A DNA stretch of 64,000 bases from Strigamia acuminata (lineage: Eukaryota; Arthropoda; Chilopoda; Geophilomorpha; Linotaeniidae): assembly GCA_949358305.1 (NCBI GenBank), contig OX442314.1, positions 10,595,060-10,659,059 on the forward strand, read 5' to 3'. This document shows positions 44,571 to 56,084 of this stretch, one piece after another. Made by a program: the position numbers and the translations under genes. The notes under the pieces are model-generated. The model did not search any database, was not told the DNA's origin, and saw nothing but the letters and a program-made list of their open reading frames with translations. Numbering within the stretch: the stretch's first letter is position 1; each line of letters begins with the position of its first letter.

Positions 44571-45376
44571 TCTGTTCTCGCAAAACCCAATGCATTTCAA
44601 AATACATTGCAATACATTGTAAAATATATATTTTTGAACTGCATGGGAACCTTGACTTACTATATTCAATTTAAAATCAAACTCAATGTAAATAATCTGT
44701 TTCTGTGAAAAAACAGTGCTGCAAGTGAAGATGATGTGAAAATGCATTGTTAAAATACATGAGGCTACTCCAAAACATATTGTATAGATAAGTTGTGAAT
44801 TTATGACAAATATCATGCATATTAAATGTGTTGTGGACAATTTGAAATGTGTTATGCATATTAAGAAATATGTAGTGAATAAATTTAAATTTGTCACACA
44901 TATTAGGAAATATGTTGTGGATGTATGGAAATGAGCTGCACAGTATTGCTTCCATTTGTAATGTATCCCCTACCAGTCAGCTACACCCTTTCACATCCAT
45001 TCCTCATTCACCCAACCTCCCTGTCCAAAAATAACACAACCTGAATCATTTTTCCATCCAACTCGATGCAATTCCTCTGGAGACTCGCCTCTATTCATGC
45101 CTCTTTCCATTTATTTTCCTAAACTCCTGACCTTGGCTATCTCTTTTCTTGCACAGGGTTATCCCACCATCAAAAGAATAAAAACAAAATCGTTAAAGAG
45201 ACACTTCAATGGGATTCCTAAATCCCAAAAAACCAAAAAATCTCACAAATGAAAGAAACGTTAAAATGCACCTACAAACATTTGTTATGATGTCAGTGCA
45301 AAACATCTGAAAAACATTGTATTGCAATTATACTGCAATGTATTTTGAAATGCATTGGGTTTTGCGCGAATGCATT
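44571..45376. mobile_element. element bounded by long inverted repeats (family G)
   Basis: GCAAAACCCAATGCATTTCA and AATACATTGCAATACATTGT at the left reappear inverted at the right, followed by TTTTGCGCGAA. The 800-bp interior has two overlapping minus frames rich in H, N and F (44520-44955) with no recognised domain, and a C-rich single-copy block at 44965-45200. It may be one element or two independent copies of a short repeat in opposite orientation. More copies of the edge motif lie at 46185-46340. Confidence 0.5.
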
Positions 45377-45476
45377 TTGTAATTCATTTTTAAATGCTAT
45401 TGGTTTGTAAATGATAATACAAATGTACGAACAAACGTTCCAGCCACATAACTTCCTTAACTCCGTCTACTATCGC

Positions 45477-45872
45477 TACCGTATTACCTCACGGGTTTAG
45501 CAGGTTTTTAAAATTTTGTCCAAAAAGTTTATACCGGCATGCCGGTATAAAACAAAACATGCCGGTATAAGTGAAAAACGTTTTTTCTTGTTTTTTTTTT
45601 TAAAGAGCCCAGATGAATAATTATATTGAATTTTGGGTCTGAAATTTAAGTTTTATTGATATTCTGAAGATTACTACTAAAATTTGGAAAATGTTATACA
45701 AATTGCCTACATTTTGGACATCTAAAAATGATTTTTTTGGTTGTTTTGGCTAAATTCTTTAAAAAAAATTTGTACTCACTTACACCGGCATGCCGTTATA
45801 AACGAGGTTTATCGGCTTGCCGGTTTTCCTCGAATTATACTGGCATGCGGCTTAATATGAGGTAATACGGTA
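45477..45872. mobile_element. MITE with TACCGTATTACCTCA ends and GGCATGCC palindromes
   Basis: The 15-bp ends are perfect inverses. Close inside, TACCGGCATGCCGGTA is a perfect 16-bp palindrome, and variants (CACCGGCATGCCG, CTGGCATGCGG) recur towards the right end. The interior includes AGCCCAGATGAATAAT and CTACATTTTGGACAT, which recur in the partial copy at 51058-51275. It has no ORF. Confidence 0.82.
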
Positions 45873-46180
45873 TAAACTCACTTTTCCTAACAGATAGTGT
45901 AGTCATCTTCTGTTTATGACACGACCTGGTAATTGGCACACCACCCAATAAATCATGACCCCCAAAACTTCCTTTCATCCTGATCAGATGCACGAGACAC
46001 ATCAGTACAGACAGTCAAATTGGCGTTTCTACAATTCGCTAGATTGACGCATACGTTAGAAGGTATTGCCCAAGTATTCGAGTGGAATGTACTTCGTTAT
46101 ATTGCGACAAAACAAACACTGAGAACAAAATGTCCGGCCTTGTTCTTGACGCAATAAATAATAAACAAATAAATAAATTC
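45873..46180. other. single-copy stretch
   Basis: No gene or repeat is recognised. Confidence 0.35.
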
Positions 46181-46345
46181 TGAAATGCATTCCCAATACT
46201 ATATTATTCGTATTTGTCAAATATGAATGCATTTCCAAATGCATTTTTTCAATCCTATTCTGAAATTCATTATTTAATGTAAAAATAAAAGACTCAATTC
46301 TACGAAATGCTATACAAAATATATTTTTGAACCATATGGGCTCAC
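46181..46345. repeat. fragment of family G
   Basis: TGAAATGCATT, AATGCATTTCCAAATGCATT and ATATATTTTTGAAC words match the edges of the 44571-45376 element. Confidence 0.45.
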
Positions 46346-46740
46346 AAGTCAGTCACCACTTGCAAACATCAACTGCCGTCGTCTAATTGTCTGAAACAAC
46401 CCAGAAAAACTTCCATTCAAAGATCTCATCAACAACAAAGAAAAAAACCTAAACACGCTTCCATAAAAAATTCCCGTAATTAATTTCTCACCACCAGATG
46501 ATCAATTGCATCCCTATCCATCATTTTCCATCCACCCACAATGCATTTGATCGCCAACGGAGATAATAAACAATAGAAACGAGCGTATCCATTAAACACT
46601 TCTGCCGATACCGACGAAATAAACCCATCATCAACCGAATACACTGATGCTATCGATATTATTAATCACCACGCAGCTGTTGATTCGAGACACCGAGTAT
46701 GTACTGTAATCAATGGCGAAGTCCATTGACCATATGAGCG
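46346..46740. promoter_or_regulatory. repeat-free block, candidate regulatory DNA
   Basis: Balanced composition with CCCGTAATTAATTT, ATTATTAATCAC, GATAATAAACAAT and a CAGCTG E-box. No ORF or repeat. Functional status is inferred only from composition. Confidence 0.25.
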
Positions 46741-46763
46741 ATCCGGCATGCCCAAAAATGGAC

Positions 46764-46824
46764 AAAAAAATCTTCACGTGCTGTCAGGCTACTTCAGTTC
46801 CAAATGTGAAGATTTTTTTGACCA
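46764..46824. repeat. hairpin with CAAAAAAATCTTCAC arms
   Basis: CAAAAAAATCTTCAC and GTGAAGATTTTTTTG are exact inverses separated by about 30 bp. A related AAAAAAATCTTTACC occurs at 47185. It may be a tiny foldback remnant. Confidence 0.8.
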
Positions 46825-47444
46825 TAGGTGTACAATTTCCACATTTTAATTGCCGAAAATTCCATATTTAACATCAAGAAATATTTTTTCTTTTCTCTTT
46901 TTACATTTTCTATTCCGCGATTCATTTTTTCCTTCTGGTCACAACACCAAGTTGAACGTCGCGACGTTGGTCATAACTATCGATCGAGTAGACGGCACGC
47001 GTCTCTCTTCTTCATTGATTAGCCTCCTCTTTTATTGATTGCCGCAACCCACCCAAAATTCCACGCGAAAAGCCCCTACTTTTCCCCCCTCCTGAAAAAA
47101 GATCCCATTACGGGTGAAGCGGACCAGCAAACCACATTACCGAAGTTGTGGTGGAAAAAGAGTGATGGATAAGAAAAGGGGACAAAAAAATCTTTACCTG
47201 AGATTGACCATTCCCGGCTCCATTTTCAATTCAATCTTGCTGCCATTTGCAAAGTGAAGAAGGACCTTAAATCTATTCGCTCTCCGAATCCCAAATCCCG
47301 GTATTTGTTCAACTTGGCTCGATTAGAATAAATTTGATTTTTAGCTTTGCAATGTGAAGGCGATAGATGGTTTACACCTTGTTCGTACTAAAATGTTTAA
47401 ATCTAGTTCTGAATATTGGTGCAAACGCACGTAGTCCAATATTA
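46825..47444. other. single-copy stretch
   Basis: No gene is recognised. Confidence 0.4.
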
Positions 47445-47613
47445 AACCTAAACACCAAACGAAAGAGCAGAAACAACTGCACCAGAAACGTTAATTTAAC
47501 AACACTGCCCACAACTAATGATTGATATATACCGTATTTAATTGAACAGTGTACAGCCTACATTTTTTTGAGACTCCCTATATTGTCGGGTCGGTTTTAT
47601 TTGGGACTCACGG
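47445..47613 (+). repeat. dispersed repeat M, copy 1
   Basis: CTAAACACCAAACGAAAGAG, AACACTGCCCACAACTAATG and CCTATATTGTCGGG align with 60345-60500 at about 85-90%. The right end has GAGACTCCCTATATTG, recalling GGGACACCCTATA ends of mariner-like elements; the copy starts without a matching inverted end. Confidence 0.75.
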
Positions 47614-47685
47614 TAGTTTAAAAACGTTTAAACCAGATAGTGCAAAGCCAACTAGATAACTGCCAAAGCTAGCCCTGAACATACA

Positions 47686-47827
47686 GTAGCTGCATTCAAA
47701 AACTAAAATATTTTGTGTTTTACTTCAATTTTTAAACAAAAATGACATCATTTCCTATTTAAACCCATATTAGAACTAAAAATACACTTAAACTAAAATT
47801 CTTATTTTATTTTTTAATGCAACTAGT
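47686..47827. mobile_element. D-family MITE, short type, copy 2
   Basis: Inverted copy of 22560-22700, with ends GTAGCTGCATTCAAAAA and TTTTTTAATGCAACTAG. The right end has two substitutions. Confidence 0.85.
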
Positions 47828-48279
47828 ATTTCTTTTGCAAATATGGGCTAAAAAAAGCATAAATCAAACTAAAATAAAGCTACGTATTTTGAAATGTGAC
47901 TTTAAAACATCTAATTTATTAATTAATATAAGATTGGATCAAAAGTAATTAATTTTGTAAGAAAAACTAACCCAAATAGCCACCAGTCAGCTCCCAGTCA
48001 TCGTTATGAAATTACATTATGTGTGTCCAAAATACCACCAATCTGAATTTGAAAATTCAGGCGACAGGTTAAAATTGTCGACCCCTGCTTCCCACCATAA
48101 AGTTACTAGCATCCGTCTTGGACATATTTAGAGGTTTTCTTTTATTATTGAATTAAATCTTCTGACAGGCACCCCATGACCTTCCCATTGAACACGGTCT
48201 CCAGCAAGGAGACCGACATTCACTCATATTGCATACAGATTTACAAATCAGCAAACTGAATCATAGGTCTTTCGAGCTC
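47828..48279. other. single-copy stretch
   Basis: No gene or repeat is recognised. Confidence 0.4.
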
Positions 48280-48350
48280 CGGTGCAGCACAGAGGTTAAC
48301 ACAGTCCAGCGTTTAATGCACGGCGTTATGGTCTTCTTCGAGACAGATTT
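48280..48350 (+). mobile_element. weak tRNA-like head
   Basis: GCAGCACAGAGGTTAACAC resembles an A box region, and TCTTCGAGACA about 35 bp later resembles a B box, in a GC-richer block. The match is imperfect, and no SINE tail is identified. A chance match is possible. Confidence 0.3.
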
Positions 48351-49452
48351 TCCGAAGAGTATGACCAGGGGGGTAGACAAATACAGGGCGCCTGGTCGCC
48401 CTGGCACCTGAATTTCTTAGTCCGTATTTGCAAAATAGACATGCTGGCTCCTGAATTATTTTTAGTCTAGGCTACCCATCCTGAATCTTTCTCACAAATT
48501 TTGCTTCACTTTTTCTATTGATGAAACCCGAATTTCAGATTTCTTGCGCAGAGTTTCTTCTTATTGGGAAATTTTCAGCAACCTACGCTTCAATGTTGGT
48601 TATCGAAAATCCGTTTCGATGAAAATTCACCTTTAGACCAACAACTGCTGTTCGTCCAACCACAACTCAACAAACCACAACAAATAAAAACAGGACCCAT
48701 TCAACACAATCAGCACTGCAGTTGACTTATTTTTCACAACCCGTAAAGACTAAGAAGAGTCATAACTCTTGAACAGGAGATAAGGCATAGTCCTAAAGAC
48801 ATCCCATGTTTCCAACAATTAAGGGTCAAGTTATCCGACTGAGAACAATAAACTTTTATCGTGCTAAGAACATTTCAGTGGCATGCCCCTAAAATCCATT
48901 AAACCAGCCCTTTACACAATATTGACACTAACAAAAAGAATTAAAGACAATGCAAAACTGCAGCCACCTGGTGAGCAATCTAGCGGTCAACAACTAAACG
49001 CAGTCACATGAAACTGAAATCGTATAAAAGAAAAATTTAACAGCAAACAGATTCAAGTCTAGCTAGCCGGTTGCCTAGTTGCAAACACCGGTAAAATCCC
49101 AAGCAGCAGACTGAGAAACGAATGCAATTGCATTGCAGTCATAAAAATTGTCACCAGCTTCATGCTGCTAGATTTTGAAATGAATATTTTCATTTGTTGC
49201 CACCAGTGTGCCTGGACAAGTGAACAAAGCTTAAAGATTACCACCTCACCGCCATGTCTGTTTTAGACAATCTCAATTCCTAGCATTTGTTGTGATTGGC
49301 CAAGATAATCACCTAAAACAGGTGAGTCCAACCCGCAGCCTAGGTTGCTATGAATGCGGCCCAACACACTTTCTTCGAACAGCAAGCAGCATTGTTACAT
49401 AAAATAACTCCTGTGATTGTTACAGAAATGACAATTTATTTTAGTACAATAG
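48351..49452. other. single-copy stretch
   Basis: No gene is recognised. 48350-48420 is GC-rich (GGGCGCCTGGTCGCCCTGG, a small hairpin). Confidence 0.4.
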
Positions 49453-49890
49453 AGAGTTTGCGGGATGCATTTTTCCCTTATTTTGCTCCACGATACACTA
49501 TTTTAGTGCCATATCGTAAGGGAAAAATCTTCAGTGTATCGTTTTCAACACTAAATTAAAATATAGCGCAGCCCAATCAGAATTGAGAACACTATATTGT
49601 TAGCTCTGCCCATTGCATACGGCGATTATTTTGTTGTCCCGATCAAACACATCACATTCATAGGTACGTAGATTGAATGATAAGTGAGGCCTAAAATTGA
49701 GTTTTAGGCCCAAAACCATACTTTATAAGCATAATAATGGATTTTTATTCAGAAATTTGCACATTTACGCCCCAAATTAAATTTTTAGGCCCAAAATTAC
49801 TAACCGTCAGTAGTTGGCTGAAATAGTGTAGTGATAAGGGAAAAGTGCAACCCGCAAAAACTTAATTTATCATTTTCCCTTACACTATTT
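49453..49890. mobile_element. C-family TIR element, copy 2 (right end lost)
   Basis: It begins AGAGTTTGCGGGATGCATTT and follows 17089-17533 closely. It stops at CCCTTACACTATTT, so the outermost 43 bp of the right end are missing. Confidence 0.85.
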
Positions 49891-50587
49891 AGTTCAGTTC
49901 CAATTTTAGGGCGTTCAATCGAGAGTTCGCTTTTTTGAGTGATTTAAAGAGAAGACGATTTGTCTTCTGAAGATTGACTGCACCTAACAACCAACACAAA
50001 ATTAGTGTTTTCACTGTACAGATTAAATTTAGTAGACTTGTCCAGTCACTCTGGTGGTCACAAATGAAAACATCCATTTCAAAATCTAGCATACATTGCA
50101 AGCGACAATTTTTATGACCGCATTTGTACGTTTTGCTTTCTGCATCCCAATGTTACTGGTAACATTAGCAGGGTTCAAAGTGTCATTTAAACAAGTAAAA
50201 TGTGTTTACACAAGTGGAAATAAATGCATTCGTTGACTTTAATTTACAGATTCTTTTTCACTCATGGCATAACCCATTGTGTAAACAAGAGTCTTTGTAT
50301 AAAGAATGCCACCAAATAGCTATGCAATGGGTCTTTTATCTCCCTTTAAGTGAGCATAATTAGCTATGTTTCTTTACTGAACTGCACTCTAAAAAAGTCT
50401 AATTAAGTGGAAAGTTTTCCCATGATGCACACCTTAAGTAATAGGCTCTAAGTATTGTTTGTACACTTAAGTCTAGCGAAGCGTTTGGGCTGTCTTCAAA
50501 AATCTAGAGCCCGCTCAACTATTGATGTGTGTGCATACTGAAGCCTAAAGTGACGTTACTGAAGATTAATACATGTTATTTGGTTAC
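49891..50587. other. single-copy stretch
   Basis: No gene is recognised. Confidence 0.4.
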
Positions 50588-50822
50588 TTAAGCAGCATTG
50601 GGTCTAGTCATTCGATAAGTGACTGGCTGGGAATCCTTGTCAGACCAAGGTACTGTTTCTAGGGCAAGAACGTCTATCATCTGTCTCCGACTGGGTTTTC
50701 TGTGGTTTTACCAGCTCTCAATGCAAATGCAAGGTTGGGTCTTAAAGACAGTCGTCCCACAAATTTTGACTTGCATGGCCTAAATCCGCACACAAGTTTT
50801 CTACTTACGGGGGCTATGACCA
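50588..50822 (+). mobile_element. 5S rRNA-derived SINE, near full-length copy
   Basis: TTAAGCAGCATTGGG and GACTGGCTGGGAATCC give the 5S box A and box C positions. The body follows (GACTGGGTTTTCTGTGG, CTCAATGCAAATGCAAGG) and then the tail GTCGTCCCAC / CCTAAATCC / CACACAAG / CTACTTA shared with 22052-22132. No LINE-like 3' repeat or poly(A) tail is obvious. The first half of 5S rRNA is absent. Confidence 0.78.
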
Positions 50823-50869
50823 TGCTGACTGTCAATAAATAACATCTTACGGTATTAACCTTGCTGGTG

Positions 50870-51021
50870 TACAGCCTTGTTCAAAAAAACTGGACCCACA
50901 CTCTAGTCTTACAAGTATTATCACCTGTTGATGTCTGGTGTTTCACCTAGTGGCAAAATACGAAATTACAATTTCAATTGCCAGCATAGTGAGGGTCCTG
51001 TTTTTTTTTAACACGACTGTA
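50870..51021. mobile_element. Tc1-like MITE, 152 bp
   Basis: The ends TACAGYCKTGTT and AAAAAAACWGGACCC are inverted copies, and TGCTGGCAATTGAAATTG lies inside the right arm. The TACAGT start fits Tc1/mariner with a TA target. A second terminus lies at 44152. Confidence 0.85.
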
Positions 51022-51057
51022 CATGAAATTCCTAACGTTTAGAAATTTCAGATATAA

Positions 51058-51275
51058 AGCTTATACCGGCATGCCGTATAAAGTGAAAAATACCGATATT
51101 GAAAACCTAAAAATGCCCAGCTGAATAATTTGGTCGAATTTGATTTTTCTAGATACAGTATTCTGAATCTTTTTATTAAAATTTGTGTAAATTAATAGAA
51201 ATTTAGGCCAATTTCCTACATTTTGGACATATACATTTAACAACGGCATTAAAACGAGATTTGCCGGCAGTCTAA
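51058..51275. mobile_element. partial copy of the GGCATGCC element
   Basis: It has TTATACCGGCATGCCGTATA, CCCAGCTGAATAAT, TCCTACATTTTGGACATATA and a final TTTGCCGGCAG, in the same order as 45530-45830. The TACCGTATT ends are lost. Confidence 0.7.
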
Positions 51276-51740
51276 CCAGAAAGCCGAAAGGTTATTTGGC
51301 ATTCAACTGCAGAATTGGGAAATGTATTGGCAAACCCAAACAATCGATATGCAATCAAATTAAGCACACCGATTGTAATTGATTCTACAAGATTGATAAA
51401 TAGAGAAACATCAGTTACATCCACAACCAGCCGCAATCAAACTCAGTCCACTGATTCATAAAGTTTCATACACACGCCAATTCGCCAGCAAACAATTCAT
51501 TCAAATCCCCATAGATCCATAACTCACCAATTACACGTGCATGCAAAATTGAAAAATAAAAGGCCGAATTGTGCGCCAGCATCGACACCATTCTATGATT
51601 CAATTTACGGCTCTTCTTTCTTTCATTCGCCTCCCACTGTTAATGAAGCGAAGGCAAATTTAGCACTTTGCTGCAGAGGATTAGACGTCCTCTAGTCCTT
51701 TTAACTACTGCCAAGTGCCTAGTCTAAAGGCTTTGCGAGC
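51276..51740. promoter_or_regulatory. repeat-free block, candidate regulatory DNA
   Basis: Balanced, repeat-free DNA with GATTGTAATTGATTC, CAATCAAATTAAG and AATCGATATG motifs. No ORF. Inferred from composition only. Confidence 0.25.
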
Positions 51741-52355
51741 TTGTCACGTGTTTATCGGTGGCTCCTGATAGTGCAAGCAGCTGCAGTAAAAACGGCTGCA
51801 TCTTACCATTTGCAACAATAACTAATCTATTAATAGAACTATTACAAATTTAGTTACCAACTCATTAGGCTTTTATTGTTTTTAGTGTTTCTTATTCTAA
51901 CGGAAACCACAAACAGTGTGTTTTTTTTTTTACAACAACATTCAAAATGGCTGCATCACGAGTGGAACCTCAAACTGTTATATTTCTTATTTTTCCTGAT
52001 AATTAATCCAAGGGAACCAACTTTTAGTCCACACACCTTTTTCTGATTACATTTTAACGCATAAACACGAATGCTTTTTCAATTATTAAAAAGATAATTT
52101 AATATTTATAACATAAAACACCGTTAATGGATGCACCGAATGCTGTTTTGCCACGTTTTTGCGATAGGTGACATATTGAAAAATCAGTGTTAAAACGACT
52201 TCATGCCAGGAAAAATATGATTGCACCTGGAATACAGATTGCAGATGCACACAATCAAAGAAGTCAAAAAATGGTTATGGAAATTGGAAAAGTTAATCGC
52301 CATTTGCTCGTAAAATCCAAAAACTTAGTTATAAACAGGCATAGATACACTCACA
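51741..52355. other. single-copy stretch
   Basis: No gene is recognised. 51943-51985 (CAAAATGGCTGCATCACG) resembles 2134-2178. Confidence 0.35.
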
Positions 52356-52717
52356 TACTCTGATCCGAGACAACATTGGTTGAGCCGGATTAGGCCTAAC
52401 TGTGGACTGTGCTCTACTTCGCGAAAAGTAGTTCTGTTTATTTTCAATGAATTTCAGTGTAAAAAGTGATTAGAATAATGAATTTCATTTATTTGGTAAT
52501 AAAATATTTATATTATTTGCTAAAATAAGCTTTTTCCTCTTTTAATCAATCAAACAATGTTTTGTTGGTTTCTTTTGGCAGGTAAACAAAGGTTTAGTTT
52601 TTTATTGGTTGTTTTGCCTAGTTACATAACAATTCTGGTGTTATGGGCTCCTTTTTTGTGCCACTACACCAGTGATACGACTTGAGTCAGAACAACGTTG
52701 TCTCGACTCAGACTATA
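52356..52717. mobile_element. foldback MITE, A/B family, copy A4 (inverted)
   Basis: Landmarks run in reverse compared with A1: GTGGACTGTGCTCTACTTCG, then the AT hinge, then CAGGTAAACAAAGGTTTAGT, then CACTACACCAGTGATACG. The ends GATCCGAGACAACATTG and CAACGTTGTCTCGACTC match each other, unlike A1. Confidence 0.82.
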
Positions 52718-54631
52718 GTTAGGTCTGCTTGAGCCATCAAGCACTAGGTCTTTAATTTGAATTTTTTTAAAAGGAAATTGATTATCGAAATAACAATTTC
52801 ATAACTTGACCACAAGAGCAAGTTAACTCATTATACAGCTGCGGCTAATTCCCCAACTGTCAAAGTGTGAACAGATGTGCACATGGTTGGTCATTGGAGG
52901 TTTAGCGTGTATCTGCCAAACTTGCAACTTATTAAACTTTCATTACTGGTACAGTACATCTGTCAAACGGTAATGCAGGTATCCTCAAGCGTGCTTCGCT
53001 CTTGCGCTAGACGCAAAATCCCACATGACACATATGGTTTAAGACCATGCTTTGGTGTTGTTTGTAAACTATAAATCCTTATCCCACACACCTATAAAAC
53101 TCCGCTTTAAAAAAAGAGCCTGAAGTTATTGACCACTTAAAATCCCAAATCCAAATGTTAACAGTGGTAACACAATTCATACCGCCGCAGACTTTCCTCT
53201 GTTGCTAAAACAGTAAAACTCACAAAGAAAACACTATCAAGACCAAGAAATCATTACATTTTAGAAGTAGTTTAAAGTATTAAACATGGTAAGCCCTCAT
53301 TAACATCAACTGCTGAGAAAATTGTTTCAATTTAATCTCTTGAAACAAAGAAACTAAGACAGCTCATCGATCTGCCTCGATTCATTTCTGCTCAACTGGC
53401 TCATTTAGCCTCTAATAATGGTCAGAATTCTGCATTCTTTTTGCCGCAAAGCAACACTGCATTGCAAATTGCAAATTGCATAACGTGTAATATTTCAAAA
53501 ACATGTCCCATCCTAATGGATTCACGTTCACTTGTTCGGAAAAGAAATAAACTCTTTTTATAAAGGCTTTTATTTAACTTGACGTGAATGTTTGTTTGTT
53601 TGTGCGTTTCAACTTCCGACGGTAGTAGCGCTTTCTGGTGGCGATTTGAAGCACCAATATAAAAGCCTTTTTCCAAAAACTTGGTTTTTATATTTACTTG
53701 TTTACATTTCGAAACTGGTTTAGGAAAGGTTCGGGAAAGTCCTTGTTAGAAAAAAAGAAAAATGTTTAGATGGCCGTTGAATATCCTTTGATATAACTGC
53801 ATAAATAATCACAACAGCATTAAATGTGATGTCCATTAACTGCTATCGTTTATTCACTGGGTCGCCATTACAATAACTCTCGGTTTCTGAACGACCAATC
53901 ACAACATTACAAACACTAGCACCAACTGGTGACAATAATAGAACTAAATATTATTAGGCAAACACTACAATGGCAATGGTCGCAAAGATAAACCTCGAAT
54001 AAACAATACAACTTAACTTGACTAGGTATAAGGCATTTCTACCAGAAAGCAAACAAACATTTCCACTTCTGGCACCTTAATTTTAAGTTTGAAACTATAC
54101 AAGCGTGCGCTTCTACAGTTCGCCCCCGATATCTTGAAGCTAAATTCATACTGCATATCCCATTCTGCGCACACGATTTCCTTATTCCAGCCATTATTTA
54201 GCAGTATTGCGCTTAGTAATGCTAAAATAAAGTAACTAAACAACAATAAAGTTCAGAAATTTTGTAGCTTTATTTTCTTTATGTGCAACAAGCTTGACAA
54301 TCGCCATTTTAAATGCAAGCGCAGAATGTGATGCGCAGTTTAAATTTTGGCATCAAGATACCGAGCACAAACTGTACTTCGGATAAGTAAGATTGTAGTA
54401 AACGCAAGGATTGCCTTTCGTGATCCGAAAAACAATTTAAAAAATTTTACGAACAAAAGGAATTAGCTTAGGTTAATTGAGTGCATTGTGTTTCCGGAAA
54501 GAAGGAACAAAAGATGCGACTTAAGATCAATGTTTTGCGGCTTTAAGTATTATTCCAGCGCTGATTCTTTTACAACTTCATTTGCTGGTTTTAGAATCAA
54601 CATTTTTTTTCTACCAATAATCAATACTTTC
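52718..54631. other. single-copy stretch
   Basis: No gene or recurrent repeat is recognised. Confidence 0.4.
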
Positions 54632-54784
54632 AACTCCCTCAAGACCAGACATGATTGGGCTTAAGCAAAACTGTCTAGTCTACAAGGCATCTGGTGTAGA
54701 CACCGTACATCCCTGTAGACCAGACCTAAAAGGTCCCTCAAACACCATTGGTTTGTGAGAAGTGTCCAGTCTAAAGGGAGTTAA
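54632..54784. mobile_element. small TIR element, CTCCCT..GAC ends
   Basis: CAACTCCCTCAAGACCAGAC at the left matches the inverse of GTCCAGTCTAAAGGGAGTTA at the right with a few changes. GTCTAGTCTACAAGG and CCCTGTAGACCAGACC form a second inverted pair inside, so the whole 150 bp can fold. TTAA follows the right end only. Confidence 0.6.
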
Positions 54785-54894
54785 GTGTATCTTACACAAC
54801 TCCATAACAGCTCAATAATAAACACGGCTGCATGTTCACAAGGGAAAATGCGACGATTCAAAATGCCAATGCCGATTGCTAGATTAATCGCAAG

Positions 54895-55203
54895 GGACCC
54901 GAAAAATCGATTCGTTATAACGAGAATTCGTTATATCGAAATTTTTTAACATGATGTTCTACGACCAGCCAACCAAACCAGCCATTTTTAAGTATTCGTT
55001 ATATCGATGATTTGTTATGTCGCAATTCGTTATAATATAAAGAGTTTCGACTGTATTCCCAAACCAAAAGGAGAAATTTATTTATTTCATTATTTCTAAC
55101 ATCAGAAACACTCGTTAATATATTGGTCCAATTTTTATACAAATTTGTCAAACCAATTCGTTATATCGCGATTTGTTGTAATTATAATGAGTTTCGACTG
55201 TAA
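54895..55203. mobile_element. pogo/Tc1-like remnant with two right ends
   Basis: TTCGTTATAACGAGAATTCG and repeated TTCGTTATATCG words lead to AGAGTTTCGACTGTA at 55056 and TGAGTTTCGACTGTA at 55202. The terminus (inverse TACAGTCGAAACTC) is a standard Tc1/pogo end. Two right ends in the same orientation and no left end imply a nested or deleted pair. Confidence 0.65.
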
Positions 55204-55685
55204 AATGTTATTTTTCCCAGGCAGAAGACGTTACCTTTTTCTATTTGTCTTTTTCCATCAAAGAATTATGAAGAGATATTCAATTTAATAGTAAAATTCT
55301 GTTTCATTTCATTTCAGCCAACTTTACAGTATTGGCTGACTCCGAGGCCAATTATTGAATCTATGAATACTGCATGGACAGTTAGCTCGACTCTATAAGT
55401 CTTTAATAGGTTTCTTATCATCCCTAGTTGGTGCATTCACAGCTAAATCGATTATTTGGATTCGTTGAATCCTCAAGCACAGAATGTGAAAAGTAAAAAC
55501 TAAATTCTATAATAAAAAAAAAAATCCGTTTTTATCTATATGGACAGACCAAAAGTATTTTAAAACATTTGAAGCGCTGAACCAATGAGAAACAGTCATT
55601 TTGTTCACGATTTACCTGTAGATGGATGGCAAAATCAAACTAAATTCAAAATATTTATTTAATTTTTTTGTTGCCGATGACTGCG
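55204..55685. other. single-copy stretch
   Basis: No gene is recognised. Confidence 0.4.
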
Positions 55686-55689
55686 TTCG

Positions 55690-56077
55690 AATTGGTTAAC
55701 TTAGACCTATTTCCGATTGGCTGAGCCTCATAACTCACTCTGTGCTGCTACCAGGAAAAATAGTTCAGAGTGGTTTTAATTTGTTTGATGATTTTAATCA
55801 TTGAAATGATGTAATATTGTTTGTATTTTCTAAGAAAATGTATCTTGAAGTCATAAAATAAAGATTTATGTTGGTTTATTTCAACTTTCCTGTTTATTAA
55901 GTTTATTGCTTGCTTCTTCCAGGGAACAAAACAATTTTCAATTTTTTTTATCGGTTGCTTTGTCTGGAAAGCAGTCAAAATGGCAACCATCGTTTTGATC
56001 TATTTTTGGTATCACTACACAAGTGAAAAGGCTCTGCCAATCAGAAATAGGCCCAAATTACACATGGACAGAGTATA
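55690..56077. mobile_element. foldback MITE, A/B family, copy B5
   Basis: GACCTATTTCCGATTGGCTG at the left is matched by CTCTGCCAATCAGAAATAGG inverted at the right, with an AGAGTATA end at 56077. The interior has GTTGCTTTGTCTGGAAAGCA and ATCACTACACAAGTG. Confidence 0.75.
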
Positions 56078-56084
56078 ATTTATT

